This document shows positions 45,601-57,730 of a stretch of 64,000 nt of DNA, piece after piece. This DNA comes from Hirundichthys speculiger (taxonomy: Eukaryota; Chordata; Actinopteri; Beloniformes; Exocoetidae). Location of the stretch: positions 1,242,501 through 1,306,500 of the forward strand of contig JAGFBZ010000863.1 in NCBI GenBank assembly GCA_018398805.1. The letters run 5' to 3'. The notes under the pieces are model-generated. The model was not told the origin of the DNA. It worked only from the letters and a program-made list of their open reading frames with translations, and did not search any database. Position 1 is the stretch's first letter, and every line of letters begins with the position of its first letter. Made by a program: the position numbers and the translations under genes.

Positions 45601-46085
45601 ATTTGACAAATATTTCCAAGCATTCGATGCAAAACAAGTGAATTGACAGGCATGGAGTCTAAATGTCTGGTAAGGTAGAATATATGATGATGGGGAGACC
45701 TGATCTGTCAGGAGACACGTGAGGAAGGTAGGGCTGTAGCTTTATTTGAATGACTTAGATCAGTTCTTGTCAGATCTGTTGCGTGTGAGTGAGTATTCTT
45801 GTGTGTTAGGTCACTGTATTTTGGGTCAGCAAGGATTAGTAGGGAGAATAAATTGTCCTGCAACCAAAGGGTCAGTGGTTCAATCCTCAGCCCTACCAAC
45901 TGTTGGCATGTCTTTGGGAAAGACAGGCCGCTAAGATTACTATGCCTTTGAAGAAATTGGTAAAGTCCAAATGATGATGTTATGGCTTTATAAGCTTCTG
46001 ATACATTAATTAACAACATCTAAGTTAACTGGAGGCACGCCTCTGGATGTATTTTCACCCACACCTCAAACATGCTGCTTCCTTG
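42622..46085. other. Teneurin intron, no gene recognised
   Basis: Short GT microsatellites at 43312-43326 and 44435-44460. A 122-codon open stretch at 44508-44876 shows no recognisable similarity. Nothing else supported. Confidence 0.5.
44435..44460. repeat. (GT)n microsatellite
   Basis: Thirteen GT units. Confidence 0.9.
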
Positions 46086-46089
46086 TTTG

Positions 46090-47530
46090 GCATAATGGGA
46101 AAATCAAACGGAGACGGATTCTGTGTCCCAGAGATGAAGGTGCTTTAGTGAGAAATGTGCATATCAACCCCAGAACAAAAGCAAAACACCTTATGAAGAT
46201 GCTGGCTGAAGCTGGTAAGAGAGAGTCATTATTCACAGTGAAAGGAGTCCTGTACTGACATGAGCTGAAAGGCCACTCAGCAAGGACAAAGCCATTACAG
46301 TGATCACTTGCCACTTCGCGGTTTGAGTACCGCGGTTTTAGTGCTTCGCGGATTTTTTTCAGAATTATATTATAATAAAAAAATCAAGAAATAATCGCTG
46401 TAATTCTGCGAAAATCCGCCTCACAGCAGACGAGAGGCCGCAGCTGCCAGCGAAACATCAAACAATGACTCACAGCCTCCTGTAAGCAACAGGAGAAACG
46501 CAGACGGCCCAGAACTCTAGAATCTGTGTGCTGATTGGCTGAGACGCATTTACTACAGTTTGGAGAACAGAGGCTGTGAGGGAAACAGAAAGACCACAGT
46601 TTAGCCTTTGTCTAGCCACTGCAGTGTCTCTCTACTTTTTTGCGGTGTTTAAACGTATATTTAAACACATTATTTAGGCTCGTGGGGGCTCCAGCTCCAT
46701 TTCGCGGGGGGGGGGCACCGGTCCCCATTAACCACGAAAACTAAGGGATCACTGTACTCCAAAAGCACGTTAAAAAAGACAGATTACAGTCTGAAAATGT
46801 AAACAGGGACTCAATTTTTGGAGACATCTCCTGTGGTCTGATCAAACTAAATGGAACTGTTTGGCCATAATGATCATTGTTACTTTGTAGGAAAAAGAGG
46901 ACGCTTACAAGCCTGAAAACACCATCCCAACTATGAAGTACGGGGGCGACCAAGGGTGTTTTGCTGCAAGGGGACTGGTGGGACTTCACAAAATAGATTG
47001 CGTCATGAGGAAAGAACATTATGTAGAAATATTGAAAGCAACATCTCAACATCAGCCGGGAATTAAAGTTTGGGCGCAAAGGGGTCTTCCACATGGACAA
47101 CATAACCCAAAACATACTACCAAATTAGTTATAAAGTGGCTTAAAAACAACAAACCTAATATTTTGGAGTGACCATCACAAAGCTGTGATCTCAATCCTA
47201 CAGAAAATTTGTAGGCAGAACTGTAAAACCATGAAGAAGCAAGGTGGGCAAGATGTCTTACAAACCTGACTCAGTTCCACCAATTCAGTCTGGAGGAAGG
47301 GACCAAAATTCCAGTAAACTATTATGAGAAACTTGTGGAAAGATACTGAAAACGCTTATTCAAAATTGCAATTTAAGAGCAAAACTAGCAAACATTAAGA
47401 AAATGTACATAAAAAACTTTGAAGAAAATAATAAGGTTTTTTTTTTAAATGCCTCTCTCATTATTCTGGCATTTGGCAAAAATAAGTAATTTTGGTAATT
47501 CTAACTGACCTGAATCAGTAGAGGTTTAGT
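46090..47530 (+). mobile_element. Sleeping-Beauty-like Tc1 transposon, decayed, split by a MITE
   Basis: The left segment (to 46297) encodes VHINPRTKAKHLMKML then AEAGKRESLFTVKGVLY, the DNA-binding half of the salmonid/SB-type Tc1 transposase. The right segment (from 46757) continues with TCCAAAAGCACGTTAAAAAA, then GACATCTCCTGTGGTCTGAT near the first catalytic Asp, GTTTGGCCATAATGATCATT, GAAAGAACATTATGTAGAAA, and the GAGTGACCATCACAAAGCTG then TGATCTCAATCC equivalent of the SPDLNP block. The 3' tail ends CATTATTCTGGCATTTGGC then GAATCAGTAGAGGTTTA. Frameshifts are numerous, so it is inactive. Confidence 0.8.
46298..46754. mobile_element. 457-bp TA-flanked MITE, copy 1
   Basis: TA at 46296-46297 and 46755-46756; the empty site CCATTACTCCAAAAG is what intact SB-like Tc1 elements have, so the duplication is well supported. 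The termini are CAGTGATCACTTGCCAC and (reverse complement) CAGTGATCCCTTAGTTT. The interior has CG-rich sequence, an ATTGGCT (CCAAT-type) motif near 46535 and a run of 10 G at 46706-46715 followed by TCCCCATTAACCACGAA. Related to 57263-57770. Confidence 0.8.
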
Positions 47531-47627
47531 CTGATTTCATGTCAGCTAGTGTGAAAGAAAGGTTGTGTGTCTATTTATTTAATGTATATTTACTTCTGGT
47601 CTTGTCTGTTTATTATAAGTGTCTGTT

Positions 47628-47637
<10 letters not shown>

Positions 47638-47698
<61 letters not shown>
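47638..47698. repeat. (TA)n tract 1
   Basis: About 29 TA units. Confidence 0.95.
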
Positions 47699-47703
<5 letters not shown>

Positions 47704-48069
47704 CAGTCATGGAAAAAATTATTAGACCACCATTTTTTTTTCACTTTCTTGTTCATTTTAATACCTGGTACCACTAAACGTCAACATGTGACTAAAACAG
47801 ACAGAAAAGAAAACACTGAATGCATAAAAGCAGTGTTTTTGGCAGTACAACGCCATAGCTATTGATGTAAAAACTTAAGTGATTTAGGTTATAATCAAGA
47901 AAACCATGGAAAATGGTAAGGTATCAGCTCTTAAATAAAACTCTTATGAGCAATCTTTGTGGTTATCGTTATGTTTGTCCAAACAAATGTACCTTTAGTT
48001 GTACCAGGCATTAAAATGAACAAGAAACTGAAGAAAACAAGGGTGGTCTAATAACTTTTTCCATGACTG
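47704..48069. mobile_element. 366-bp MITE with CAGTCATGG termini
   Basis: The left end CAGTCATGGAAAAAATTATT then AGACCACC faces a right end whose reverse complement is CAGTCATGGAAAAAGTTATT then AGACCACCC. The left flank is TA and the right flank TG before TA, consistent with a Tc1/mariner-type insertion into a TA repeat. Confidence 0.8.
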
Positions 48070-48071
48070 TG

Positions 48072-48138
<67 letters not shown>
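48072..48138. repeat. (TA)n tract 2
   Basis: TA units with one or two TG interruptions, continuing into (GT)n up to 48160. Confidence 0.95.
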
Positions 48139-48146
<8 letters not shown>

Positions 48147-48167
48147 GGTGTGTGTGTGTGTGTATAT

Positions 48168-48944
48168 TAGGGCTGTCAGTCGATAAAATTTTTTAATCAC
48201 GATTAATCGTATTAATCGCAAGATTCTCATAGTTATCGCCATTAATCGCACACTAATCGCTTTTTTTTCATGTTCTGTTTATCCATCCATCCATCAATCT
48301 GTCATCTATACCCATTTTGTCCTATACAGGGTCATGGGGGTCTGCTTTATTTATTTTTTAGGCTTTTAGTTTGAAAACCGGAAGTCTACCAATGCTGCCG
48401 TACTTTTTGGGGGCTTAATTCATCATGCTTCTTTGTGTATTTTGTTTAGAATTGCTGCTTGACCACAGTACTTTGCTGACGGTCCCTAAGCTCCACGGAA
48501 GCAGCGAGGTACTCAGAAGGACATTCAGCGCTGCTCCTTTGAATTTTTGCCACACTCACTGAGCTTGGAGAGTTGATGACACTTGTGAAAATGTCTGGCA
48601 TACTTATATCTACAAAATGATACCAACCTGGATGAAATCTGTGCTATTTTCATGACACTGTTAAAGTTTAAAGAGAAAGAAAACAAGCAAATGTCGAATG
48701 TGAAACTAACTTTTCCGCGCCCTGCGGTGGTAACTCAATTTACAGCGACAATAAATACAACCTTAAGGTTAAACTTGCCATTCATAAGACCCTTTTCTGT
48801 CGCCATGTCTGTCCCACACGTTGAATGTACATACACTTATTGGCCAAGGGTCATATTTACAGAAACGTGTGCGTTGATCTCGTGTCAAAAAAGATAGTGG
48901 CGTTAAACAGAATTTGCATTAACGCGTTAACTTTGACAGCCCTA
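48168..48944. mobile_element. 777-bp hAT nonautonomous element
   Basis: The left TAGGGCTGTCAGTCGATAAA and right (reverse complement) TAGGGCTGTCAAAGTTAACG are terminal inverted repeats of a common fish hAT family; subterminal ATTAATCG repeats support this. The interior includes an inverted RTE-type 3' tail near 48280-48345. No transposase frame is recognised. Confidence 0.75.
48280..48345 (-). mobile_element. RTE/Rex3-type LINE 3' tail
   Basis: (ATCC)n followed by CTATACCCATTTTGTCCTAT and ACAGGGTCATGGGG is the reverse complement of the usual RTE 3' end with its GGAT-type tail. Confidence 0.5.
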
Positions 48945-48959
48945 ATACACACACACACA

Positions 48960-48961
48960 TG

Positions 48962-49038
<77 letters not shown>
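48960..49038. repeat. (TA)n tract 3
   Basis: TA units preceded by (AC)n at 48946-48959. Confidence 0.95.
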
Positions 49039-49039
<1 letters not shown>

Positions 49040-49041
<2 letters not shown>

Positions 49042-49820
49042 GATGATTTACCATTTCTTTGTATAATAAATTATAATAACAAGCTTGTAAAGAATTTCAT
49101 ACGACATACGGAAAGAGAAAAGCATCACTGTGTTCTGTTAGAAGCAGGGACTAACAATGGCATTGGTCTTTGTAAGATATTTTAAACAGTTTTTATCTCC
49201 AGAAAATAAAATCTTTGTAATAATGACACACAATCCATTTCAGCAGGTTCTGAGAACACTTTCTTTTAAAAGGCAGAGGAATAATTACGGAAATGCCAAG
49301 TTTTTATTTGTAGCCTCCACGACAACAAAATTAAACTGAAGAAAAGAGAAAATGAATTGCCCACAGGGTAAGCTTACATTTATTTCTTCTGTACAATTTA
49401 TAGTTAACTCACTCTGTCATCTATATTGAATATTGAATCAAATATGACTTATTTCATACCACAAGAAAATTATATTTGTTAAGCTCTGAGCTATTTATTA
49501 ACCTATTCCCAGAAAACAAGAAAAGGGCTTTGGTGATTTAGGAGAGGAACATGATGTACAACTTTAATGACAGTAAATCCACGGTTGTGAAATCATTAAG
49601 TCTGAGTTTAATTCTTATCAAACTATCTTAGAAAACGTCTAAATTGGTAAATGTTTCAAGATAAAATCAGTCCTCAAATACACTATGTGATCAGTGATCA
49701 GTACCAAGAATCATAATAAGAGCAATTTTTTTATGATGAAATCTCACAAAAGAAATGACAAATGGCAAAAATAAAACCAACATGTGATACATTGAATAAA
49801 TAAAAAATAAATTAGTTCAA
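49040..49820. other. Teneurin intron, no gene recognised
   Basis: AT-rich, no repeats or coding signals identified. Confidence 0.5.
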
Positions 49821-49824
49821 TATA

Positions 49825-49893
49825 CTCATTTTCTCCCCGTGACCCTTCAGAGGATGAAACGGGTATAGATAATGGATGGATGGATGGATGGAT
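49825..49893 (+). mobile_element. RTE/Rex3-type LINE 3' tail with (GGAT)n
   Basis: GTGACCCTTCAGAGGATGAA then ACGGGTATAGATAATGGA, ending in five to six GGAT units, typical of RTE-clade 3' ends. Confidence 0.55.
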
Positions 49894-50148
49894 ACTCATT
49901 TTCTCAAAGTCACATTAATGTATTCGAACACTACCATACTCTATACATAGTATTCACTGACATCACACATCCAGGTAATTTGACCCAACGTCACCATTTT
50001 GTGCATCAAGCTTCACAGTACAGCACCTGTTCTTCAGTCATTCTAGTGGAGTCATGCATTTGGGAGTTGCTAACATTAGCTATCAGAAAAGGATGAAAAT
50101 CATCAGATAACAACACCCAAAACTGCATCCGAAGGCAAAAGAAAAAAA

Positions 50149-50538
50149 GTGGAATTACGTGGAAACGCTCGATGTCCAGTCTCTATCTACTTAAATAAAA
50201 TAGTGGCAAACCAACCAGTAGAAACGTTAAAAAAGGATTGGACACACGATCTGAAGGATTTAAATGACACGTCTTACCCAAAGACTTACAATTATATTTT
50301 TCATGACAAAAGTGCCGAAACTTTGGAGGAACTGAAGACCTACAAGTCTCTGGAGGTTTACAATCAGTTTGTGTGCAGTTTGGTGGATGTGCGCTTCCTC
50401 TGGTCAGCAGTCATGGCTTCAGTAATGCTGATTGTTTCTAAATTTCCCCCAAAATGTTTCCTTAATACATTTAGCCTAGACCTACATATTTCATTGACTT
50501 TAGTCACTATCACCCATAATATCATTAGAAGTCAGTGA
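50149..50538 (+). pseudogene. Fragment of a transposon-associated protein gene
   Basis: The frame is open for 129 codons. The informative part (about 50216-50370) reads DLNDTSYPKTYNYIFH, then KSAETLEELKTYKSLEVYNQ and FVCSLV. The pattern YNY(L/I)...T.E.LK.YKSLE.Y..F is one I associate with fish proteins of mobile-element origin that carry SWIM or YqaJ-nuclease-like domains. The downstream half (after about 50380) loses similarity and looks random. No promoter or flanking exons were found. It may be one decayed exon of an unrecognised element. Confidence 0.45.
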
Positions 50539-50539
50539 T

Positions 50540-52470
50540 GTCAGATGGTATTCATAGTAATCTTATCAATGTCTATCATCAGGTTTCCAAATGGGATCCC
50601 TTGACTTTAAAATATTGGTCACCTCATTTAATTTAAAAACAACTCTGAGTTTGTTTACTGAATAAAATAAATACTGTATTAAGTAGGCTAGGCTAGGCTA
50701 GGCAGTGATGTCCATTGATGGTAATCTTTCCCATTTGATTTCAGAAACATTAAATCTAAAACCAAAATTATTAGCACAGAAATTATTAGTTATTAAATTA
50801 TTAATATTTATTATTAGTATTTCGACAAAATGGTCAGAACACACTTAAAAAAATTTGTGGGAGCGAAGTCTTTGTGGTTGACTTGCCATGTTTCTTGCCA
50901 ACATCTGTTGAGTTCTTTGGTCTTTGATCATTTGTGTACTCCAATTCTGTAGAAATCTTGTTTTACTGATGGATCCGATCTGTTCTTGCAACCACTAACG
51001 GCACATGTATGTGGCATTTTAACAACTTAAATGGTGATTTCAGACTTAAAAAGGTTGGTTTAGTGCAGAATGTAAGTAACTCTCTCTCTATGCACGCATA
51101 GAGAGTTTATGAATGACTGCTTGACCTACAAAAGGACGGAAGCCTTGAAACCCAGAAGTAGCATCGTGTGAATACTATCTATACCTGTTGTGGTATAGAT
51201 ACCCAGTATTCATAAATCTAATATGGGCTTTTCAATGTCAAGTAAATTATCAATCTAAAAGTAAATACTTTTTTTTTCATATTATATTACACAGAGATGT
51301 TATCCTGGTGGTTTAAGTGGAGAAAAAATAAATTAATGTAACAATGAATGTCTGCTGGATTTGTATTTTTCCAACTTCTGTGTAAAGTTGGTCTGTTCGC
51401 TGACCAAATGAAATGAAATCCATCACTCATCTGTCAATAAAAGAATTAATCTCTCAATGTCTGTGCAGTGTATGTGCCAAGCCCACTGCCATCAACACAC
51501 CATGCTAGTGCGTGTGTTTGTGCCTTATTCATGTGGGAGTTGTGCGTGCACAGAGGAGCCCATTTCGACACCTGTCTTTGTTTGCATATGCGTGTGTCTG
51601 TGTGTCTTTTTCACTTAAAGATGTGTTTACCATCACTTTAAAGATGTCATATAGTAAATCACTGGCACATTGACAAATCTTTTACATATGCCTGTGTGTG
51701 TGTGTGTGTGTGTGTGTGTGCATGTGCACGCGCTTGAGCAACAGAGTAGAACAGATGGTATTATGCGGATCATAATTTGCAATAATCGTCTGCATTTCAC
51801 AAACACGTAATTATCCTGATTGGAACTGCATGCTTCCTGAATAGCTGACATGTGACACTTGTCTTTCAGTGTGTCCTAGTTGTGGTTTTATCCAGTGTTG
51901 TGGTGAGATCCAGTGTGCCCACTACACCAGACTAAAACACTAACACAGTCTTACTTTTATGCTGGACTACTTGCATCTTGAATTCCAGCACACTTCCACC
52001 ATGTAATTTTGATAAACTTATGCAATGTCACAAGATTTATTTCCATCCAGAGTTTCAATAATATTCCTCCATGATCTTGGATGGATAAGGTGTAAGTTGA
52101 GCTGCTGAATAAAAGTGTCCTCCAGCTGATTTATTTAATTTAAATCTTATTTATTTTGAAACATAACGTTGCTTAACCTCAATCTGACCAGCACCTCCCG
52201 TTCATAATACTGCCCCCACAGGCTGCACTAGGTATGACAGATGCCTCAACTTCATTCACTACTCTTCTTACCCTGATATGGCCGTCACTTGGAATATTTT
52301 TCCATTGCTCCAGAGACTTTGCAGCAAACTATATCCTTTTTTTCTCTTAAATTTTATTTGATTAGATTGAGTCAAACATTTAAGTAATCTCCAATCATGT
52401 TTTTTTTTAAATACTTTTGTTTCTTGAAGATGATGGTTCACCACATACCTTCCAGGTTTTCATTTGGCAT
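50540..52470. other. Teneurin intron, no gene recognised
   Basis: A GT microsatellite at 51691-51720 and a short tandem AGGCT run at about 50684-50702. Otherwise unremarkable. Confidence 0.5.
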
Positions 52471-52473
52471 CGG

Positions 52474-53578
52474 TAGGGCCCTATGAAATCCGTTTTATTT
52501 TTTCTCAAATTCCATTTTAATTTTTTTCATATTCTGTGTTTTTCGGTTATTAATTTTTGAGAATTCCGTTTTAAGTATTTTATGCAAATTTAACCCCAAG
52601 ACAGTATATAAAGTAATGAAATATAGACAATTTATGCAATTATAACTGTAAACTTGAATGTTTTTATACTTTTAAACATAGTGTCCAACAAAATATTTGG
52701 GTTTTTTTTTACAAACTAAAAAAATCATTTTTTTTTCTATGTAATAAACAACAAGGAAAAAAATAACTCTAAAGTTAGTTAAGCAATTTAAATTGCAAAA
52801 AAGAAATTGCAACAGCATGAAACTAATGGTTGTAGTTTGTTTAATTTCTTTTGTTATCAGACAGTTTATCATGACGTTCCTGACATTTTTCAGGTATGTT
52901 ATGACAAACTGTGTCTGAACAGAAAAAACTAAATTTACTACAGCTGATGTAGATACTATGAAATTGTGCTTTTCAGTCATTAAATGATTCTCGTTGGAAG
53001 ACCACGGGGCAGACCAGGACACGCTCGAGAGATTATATCTCTCGACTGGCCTGGTGGAAGCAGCTTGGGGGAGGGAGGTCTGGGTTTCTCTGCTGAAGCT
53101 GCTGCCCCCGCGACCCGAATCCGGACAAAGCGGTTGCTAATGGATAGATGGAAGTGATCTTGCAGGTATCTTTGCGTGTCCATTCAACTGTGTGCTGGCT
53201 AAACTTGCAGAACACTGAATCACCAGACACATAATCTTGGAGAAACTGCTCTGCCCTGTACCTGGGAGTAAGGTGCTAGTTCCTTCGCTTCTTCGTCGGT
53301 TTCTCAGATGGCCTTTGACTTTGTTTTTTTGTTTTTTTAATGAGGAAAGCGGGGGCAGGAGGGGGCAGAGAAGCTAGAGTGTCCCCACCTTTTAGTGACC
53401 CCTCTTGGAACATTTTCTCGAAAGAAAAGTTCCTTTTAGTCCAGGAGAAAAAAAAAAAAACGTACGCAAATTGCCGTTCAGTTCTGTTATATTGCGCATT
53501 TAAAGTGAATTCCATTTTTAATCTCCAATTCTGCGATTCCGTCCCCGATTCTGTGATCGGGGATTCCATAAGGCCCTA
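52474..53578 (-). mobile_element. hAT element remnant with BED-finger exon, split by Rex3
   Basis: Ends TAGGGCCCTATGAAATCC and (reverse complement) TAGGGCCTTATGGAATCC are inverted repeats of a hAT family. Flanking CATTTGGC (52461-52468, five bases outside) and CATTTGAC (53579-53586) may be an eroded duplication. On the minus strand near 53230-53145 the frame reads SGDSVFCKFSQHTVEWTRKD then TCKITS, a BED-type zinc-finger start in which the second Cys of the first pair has become Ser. The coding sequence is then interrupted by the Rex3 tail. Non-functional. Confidence 0.7.
52985..53152 (+). mobile_element. Rex3 3'-end fragment
   Basis: GGAAGACCACGGGGCAGACC, then GAGAGATTATATCTCTCG, GACTGGCCTGGTGGAAGCAG, GGGAGGGAGGTCTGGG and GCTGCCCCCGCGACCCGAAT, ending near TAATGGATAGATGG, is the standard 3' end of fish Rex3. 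It is a 5'-truncated insertion inside the hAT element. Confidence 0.8.
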
Positions 53579-53579
53579 C

Positions 53580-54233
53580 ATTTGACAGTTCTTGACACAA
53601 TTTTAAAAGTTTATTCTGCTTGATGCAGACCAACTTCTGATATGATCAACTGGACCAATCTTTCCCATGAGCACAGTATGTGCCTTGACTCCATCAGTTA
53701 GGGTAAAATAAAATGTTGTCCGATTAAATTTATTAGTCACTGCAGTTCTTTTCCAATGAGAGGCTCTTACCTCATTGCTAATTTAAATCCAGGTGGTGAC
53801 TTTTTTAAAATTTTTTATTTATTTTTTGCCAGGCAGTGTGTATCTACATTTATAAATTATTCATGTGTTTTCTTAATGAGGATGTCAGTGATCACTGGTT
53901 GCACCTATAACCCTCTTTCCTTTCTTTTCTTCACTCATCTTCAACCCCTCATCCTCTGCCCTCTTTCTATCCTGCCCTTTACTTCACCTCTTTACTGCTG
54001 TAGTCAATGTGCTGCAACACAGCACAGGAGGAAACGAGCAGAAAAAGATTTATTACAGACTCTCTGTCTCTCTCTCTCTCAAACACACACACACACAAAA
54101 TGTGATTCATTGCTGCACAGGTAAACAATAGTTCAAGAGTAGGAGATTAGTTTTACACACGTTGAACACCAAATTACTGTTGGGCATTTGGATTGAACGT
54201 AGGGTCTTTCTCACACTCACACGCACACAGGTA

Positions 54234-54265
<32 letters not shown>

Positions 54266-57260
54266 CCTACGCACAATATTTTCGTCTTAGCAATTGAAGA
54301 CTTTAATTTCTTTTTCTGCTGATTTCTTGCTGTTGTCCAAAAGTATTTTGTTTTAGGGGCACACGTTTATCTGTTCCTTCATCTTTTTTAAGCTTCAAAC
54401 TAACGCATTTATTCACACACAAACACACACACACCAGACACACACACACACTCTCTCAACCACCCTACTTTTTTAGCTCAAAGCATTTTGATACATTTTA
54501 AAACATAGTAAAAGGGACAAAAAAATAGCAAAATTATAAAATATGCTGACAGAAAAGTATAAAATATATTTTGCATGAATACATGCAAATAATTTGTAAA
54601 TTATGAAAGCTGCAATAGATTAACTGGGGTTCTCTGCAGGCATTTTGGTTTTAAACGATCAAATATCTGCTCCCATGGATTTTCATTAAAATTATCTTCA
54701 TCAACCGCACACAGTTAAGCCAGGCTAAACCACTAAAATACATGAAGAATAGCTGAAAATGGCTACTGTGTAAACTTGCAAGCCAAACAGCCCAACCATA
54801 TAACACAATCTTTCACCAAAGCCACATAATCCATCAGTTCTGCCAAGATACATTCAAATTTCGTCTATAAAAAAGGGCACAAACACACGCAGTGGTGCAC
54901 TGATGAACACAGAGAGCCTTTTATAACCTGCTTCTTTTGTTTTTAGCTATTTCCATCAAAATTCCACTTGTGTCAAGATCGATTGAATCCACCGAATATG
55001 AAGTGATGCACCCTGGGGTCATGCAGACAATCACTACACCACCATTCATCTCTCCAAAACACACATTAGCTTTAGTTGTGTAAAAGTGAATGAATGTATT
55101 GCGCGTTGAAGAAATGAGCACTACTTCCAATTATGAAAACAGTCCACAGCCACAAGTATGAGACATAGGGAGCCATGTCTTAAATCATTGTTCCATACAT
55201 AAGCACTTTAGTATATAGTGTAGCCATGTATTCCTTTGTGTGTGTTTGTGTGTGTGTGCGTGAGATGAAGAGAATGGTTCCTCATCTAGACAAATGGGTC
55301 AGCAGTTAAAATGCCAGCGGTGACCCTGCTGTCACTTCACATGGAAATATACTCCCAGATGTGTGTGAGTGTATGTGTGAAGAAGTGTGCACCATGCCTT
55401 GTTCAACCTCAGAGTGCAGTGTGTGTGAAGTTATGGATTAGGACAGAAGAACAAAGCAGTAGGCTGGACAGACAATTTCAAAGCAATAGCACTTCTGTGA
55501 AACGACAAGGTGGAGCTGTGCTCCCCTCTCTCCTGCGTTCTCTTCAGTTTTTATTTAAAAAATATGACATCAAACACAGTGATAAATCTTTCTCTTTAGG
55601 GGTTTTCTGTTTATATCTTATTTCTCTTTTAAAGGCCAGTAATTGGTGAACCATGCAGATTTCATTGTTGCTGCCCCACTCTTGTGGTGGGACATCATTC
55701 CAAACAAAAGGTATTTTGTTTCAAACTCTCGTGTGGCCCCCTACCCTCCTCTTCCATGTCTTTGTTTTTCTCCACCTTCCATCTGTTCTTTTGTTTAAAA
55801 AAAAGTCAATTGAAATCAATTTAGCATTTTTTTCTATATCATTGGTTAAAAAAAATGAAGAATTAAGAAAAAGAAAGAAAAAAAAATAAAAACAAACCAC
55901 ACAAGGATAAAGAAAAAAATACTACTGTCACAGTGAACGTGATGTAGACATTGTCCTCATTCTATAGAAAATAAGCTGGGGGAGAAAAAAGAAATCCAGA
56001 AAATGAGTTGGGACTGAGGAGGGTCAGGGTCTCCGTTTTTTTTTAGCCTTAACAACAGATTAAATTCTTATCTGATCTGCTTTAAATACTCTCTCTAATT
56101 TTGGAGATTGTTTTTTTCATGAGGCCATCATCTCTTCTCAGCTCTCCCATACTCTCCTCCCTTTCCTGTGAACTGTGCTCACTGAAGCTTGCAGCTAAAT
56201 GGACAGGCTCATTCAGCTCTTATTTAAGACCATGAACAGGAGAAACAGCAATGACTGACAAAGGAAAAGAAAGAATTGTCCTGGGAGCAAATTTACGAAT
56301 CCTGCTGTGGCCAAGCCAAGACACGCCCTCCTCTGTCTCTTATTGGTCCGCCACCTCTGCGGTTTGAATTTGTACACACAATCACAACTGTCACAGCAAT
56401 ATGAGCCGACTGACTAAAAGGTAAACTAGGCCCTGGATAACATCTTTATTGGAACTTTCTTTCATAATTGGGTTTGGGAAAAATATTTATGGGACAGCCA
56501 CAGTTTGATTTTGTTAACGCAATCGGTATGGCAGTCAGATGCCACTTCGGTCAAACTTATCATCCTGAGGTAAACTGCAGCGAGCTGATGGAGATGATGA
56601 TTTGATGTTTAAAAGACAGACTAAGTGTAATGTATGACAACATCTTGTTTTTACATGGTAGTAACTAAATAGTAATTGGGGTCAGCCTTCATGATTCATA
56701 TTGAATTGTCAAATTCATTTATGGGACAGCCATGCTTTGATTTGTCCCACTGAGGAGACGCTCAGTTGCAGCCAATGCAATTTTTTTTATAATTTTAATG
56801 AAATTTATTGAATTTATTATGAGACCTGGTTAAATTATTGGTCTTCTTGTCAGTTTCGTTGTGTGATCATTTGCAAACCTTTACCAGCTAGCCCAGTTTG
56901 TATGTATCATACCCCCAACCTACCCCCATGTCTGATACAGTAAATACTGGCAGAGCAGAACGCTGCATTTTCTCAAGTTCAACTTGCAAACCCATTCAAA
57001 CTGTTTTTCACAGTAGGTCAGTTGCTCCTTACTGTTATAAACTTATTAAATTACATTAAATTTGATCTTATTAGCAGCTTGGGCTTTTGAAGATAACAAA
57101 ACTGTGTTTAAGGTGCAGGGTAAAACTCAGTAGTAAATGTGTGACATTGCTCGGTTCACATATCAAAGATTGAAAAAAAAAAAAAAAAACAACAACAACC
57201 AAAAACTCACTGCAAAATTCTTCAATCCAGTGGCGATACAACAGATCAGGCACTTACAAC
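53580..57260. other. Teneurin intron with simple repeats
   Basis: CT/CA tract 54060-54097, (GCAC)n 54229-54267, CA tracts near 54413-54452, GT tract near 55238-55258, A-rich 55845-55910, A-run plus AAC units 57174-57200. No gene recognised; open stretches here have no similarity I can name. Confidence 0.55.
54229..54267. repeat. (GCAC)n microsatellite
   Basis: About nine ACGC units, unusual for being CpG-containing in an AT-rich intron. Confidence 0.95.
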
Positions 57261-57262
57261 TA

Positions 57263-57695
57263 CAGTAAATCCCCACACTTCGCGGTCTCAGCTATCGCGA
57301 TCTCAGTACATTGCGGAACTTTCAAAAATATTCATATAAAAAAAATATTCGAAAAATAATTGAAAAAAATAAAAAAGAAGCGCGTGAGGCTGAAGCGAAA
57401 CCCATCAAATCAAGAACAAGTCTCGGAAGGCAACAAGAGCCTACACGGGATGCCCCGTGAATGAATATCGAGAGCTGTGATTGGCTGCTATGATGGGCAT
57501 TACTGTGCCGTCGGTTGTCTGTACGCTGATTGGCTGAAACTCGTCCCCGCATCTCCCATCTCTTGCTCTCGTCAGCTACATACAGAGGAGAAATCGTCAA
57601 AGTGAGTGTACCTTCCATAGATTTTGCATACGCGCGTACATGTACACTGTATGTACATGTAAATCTACATCCACATTGCGGTTTTCACCATTCAC

Positions 57696-57730
<35 letters not shown>

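Noticed and set aside
46741..47115. 124-codon minus-strand open frame
   Set aside because: It is the antisense shadow of the plus-strand Tc1 transposase remnant.
47539..47865. 108-codon open frame across the TA repeat
   Set aside because: Much of it is an Ile/Tyr run from translated (TA)n; not a gene.
53756..54124. 122-codon plus-strand open frame
   Set aside because: Runs into CT/CA simple repeats at its end; low-complexity translation only.
54229..54267. CRISPR-like array
   Set aside because: Simple tandem (GCAC)n without spacers. No array of repeats with unique spacers exists in the window.
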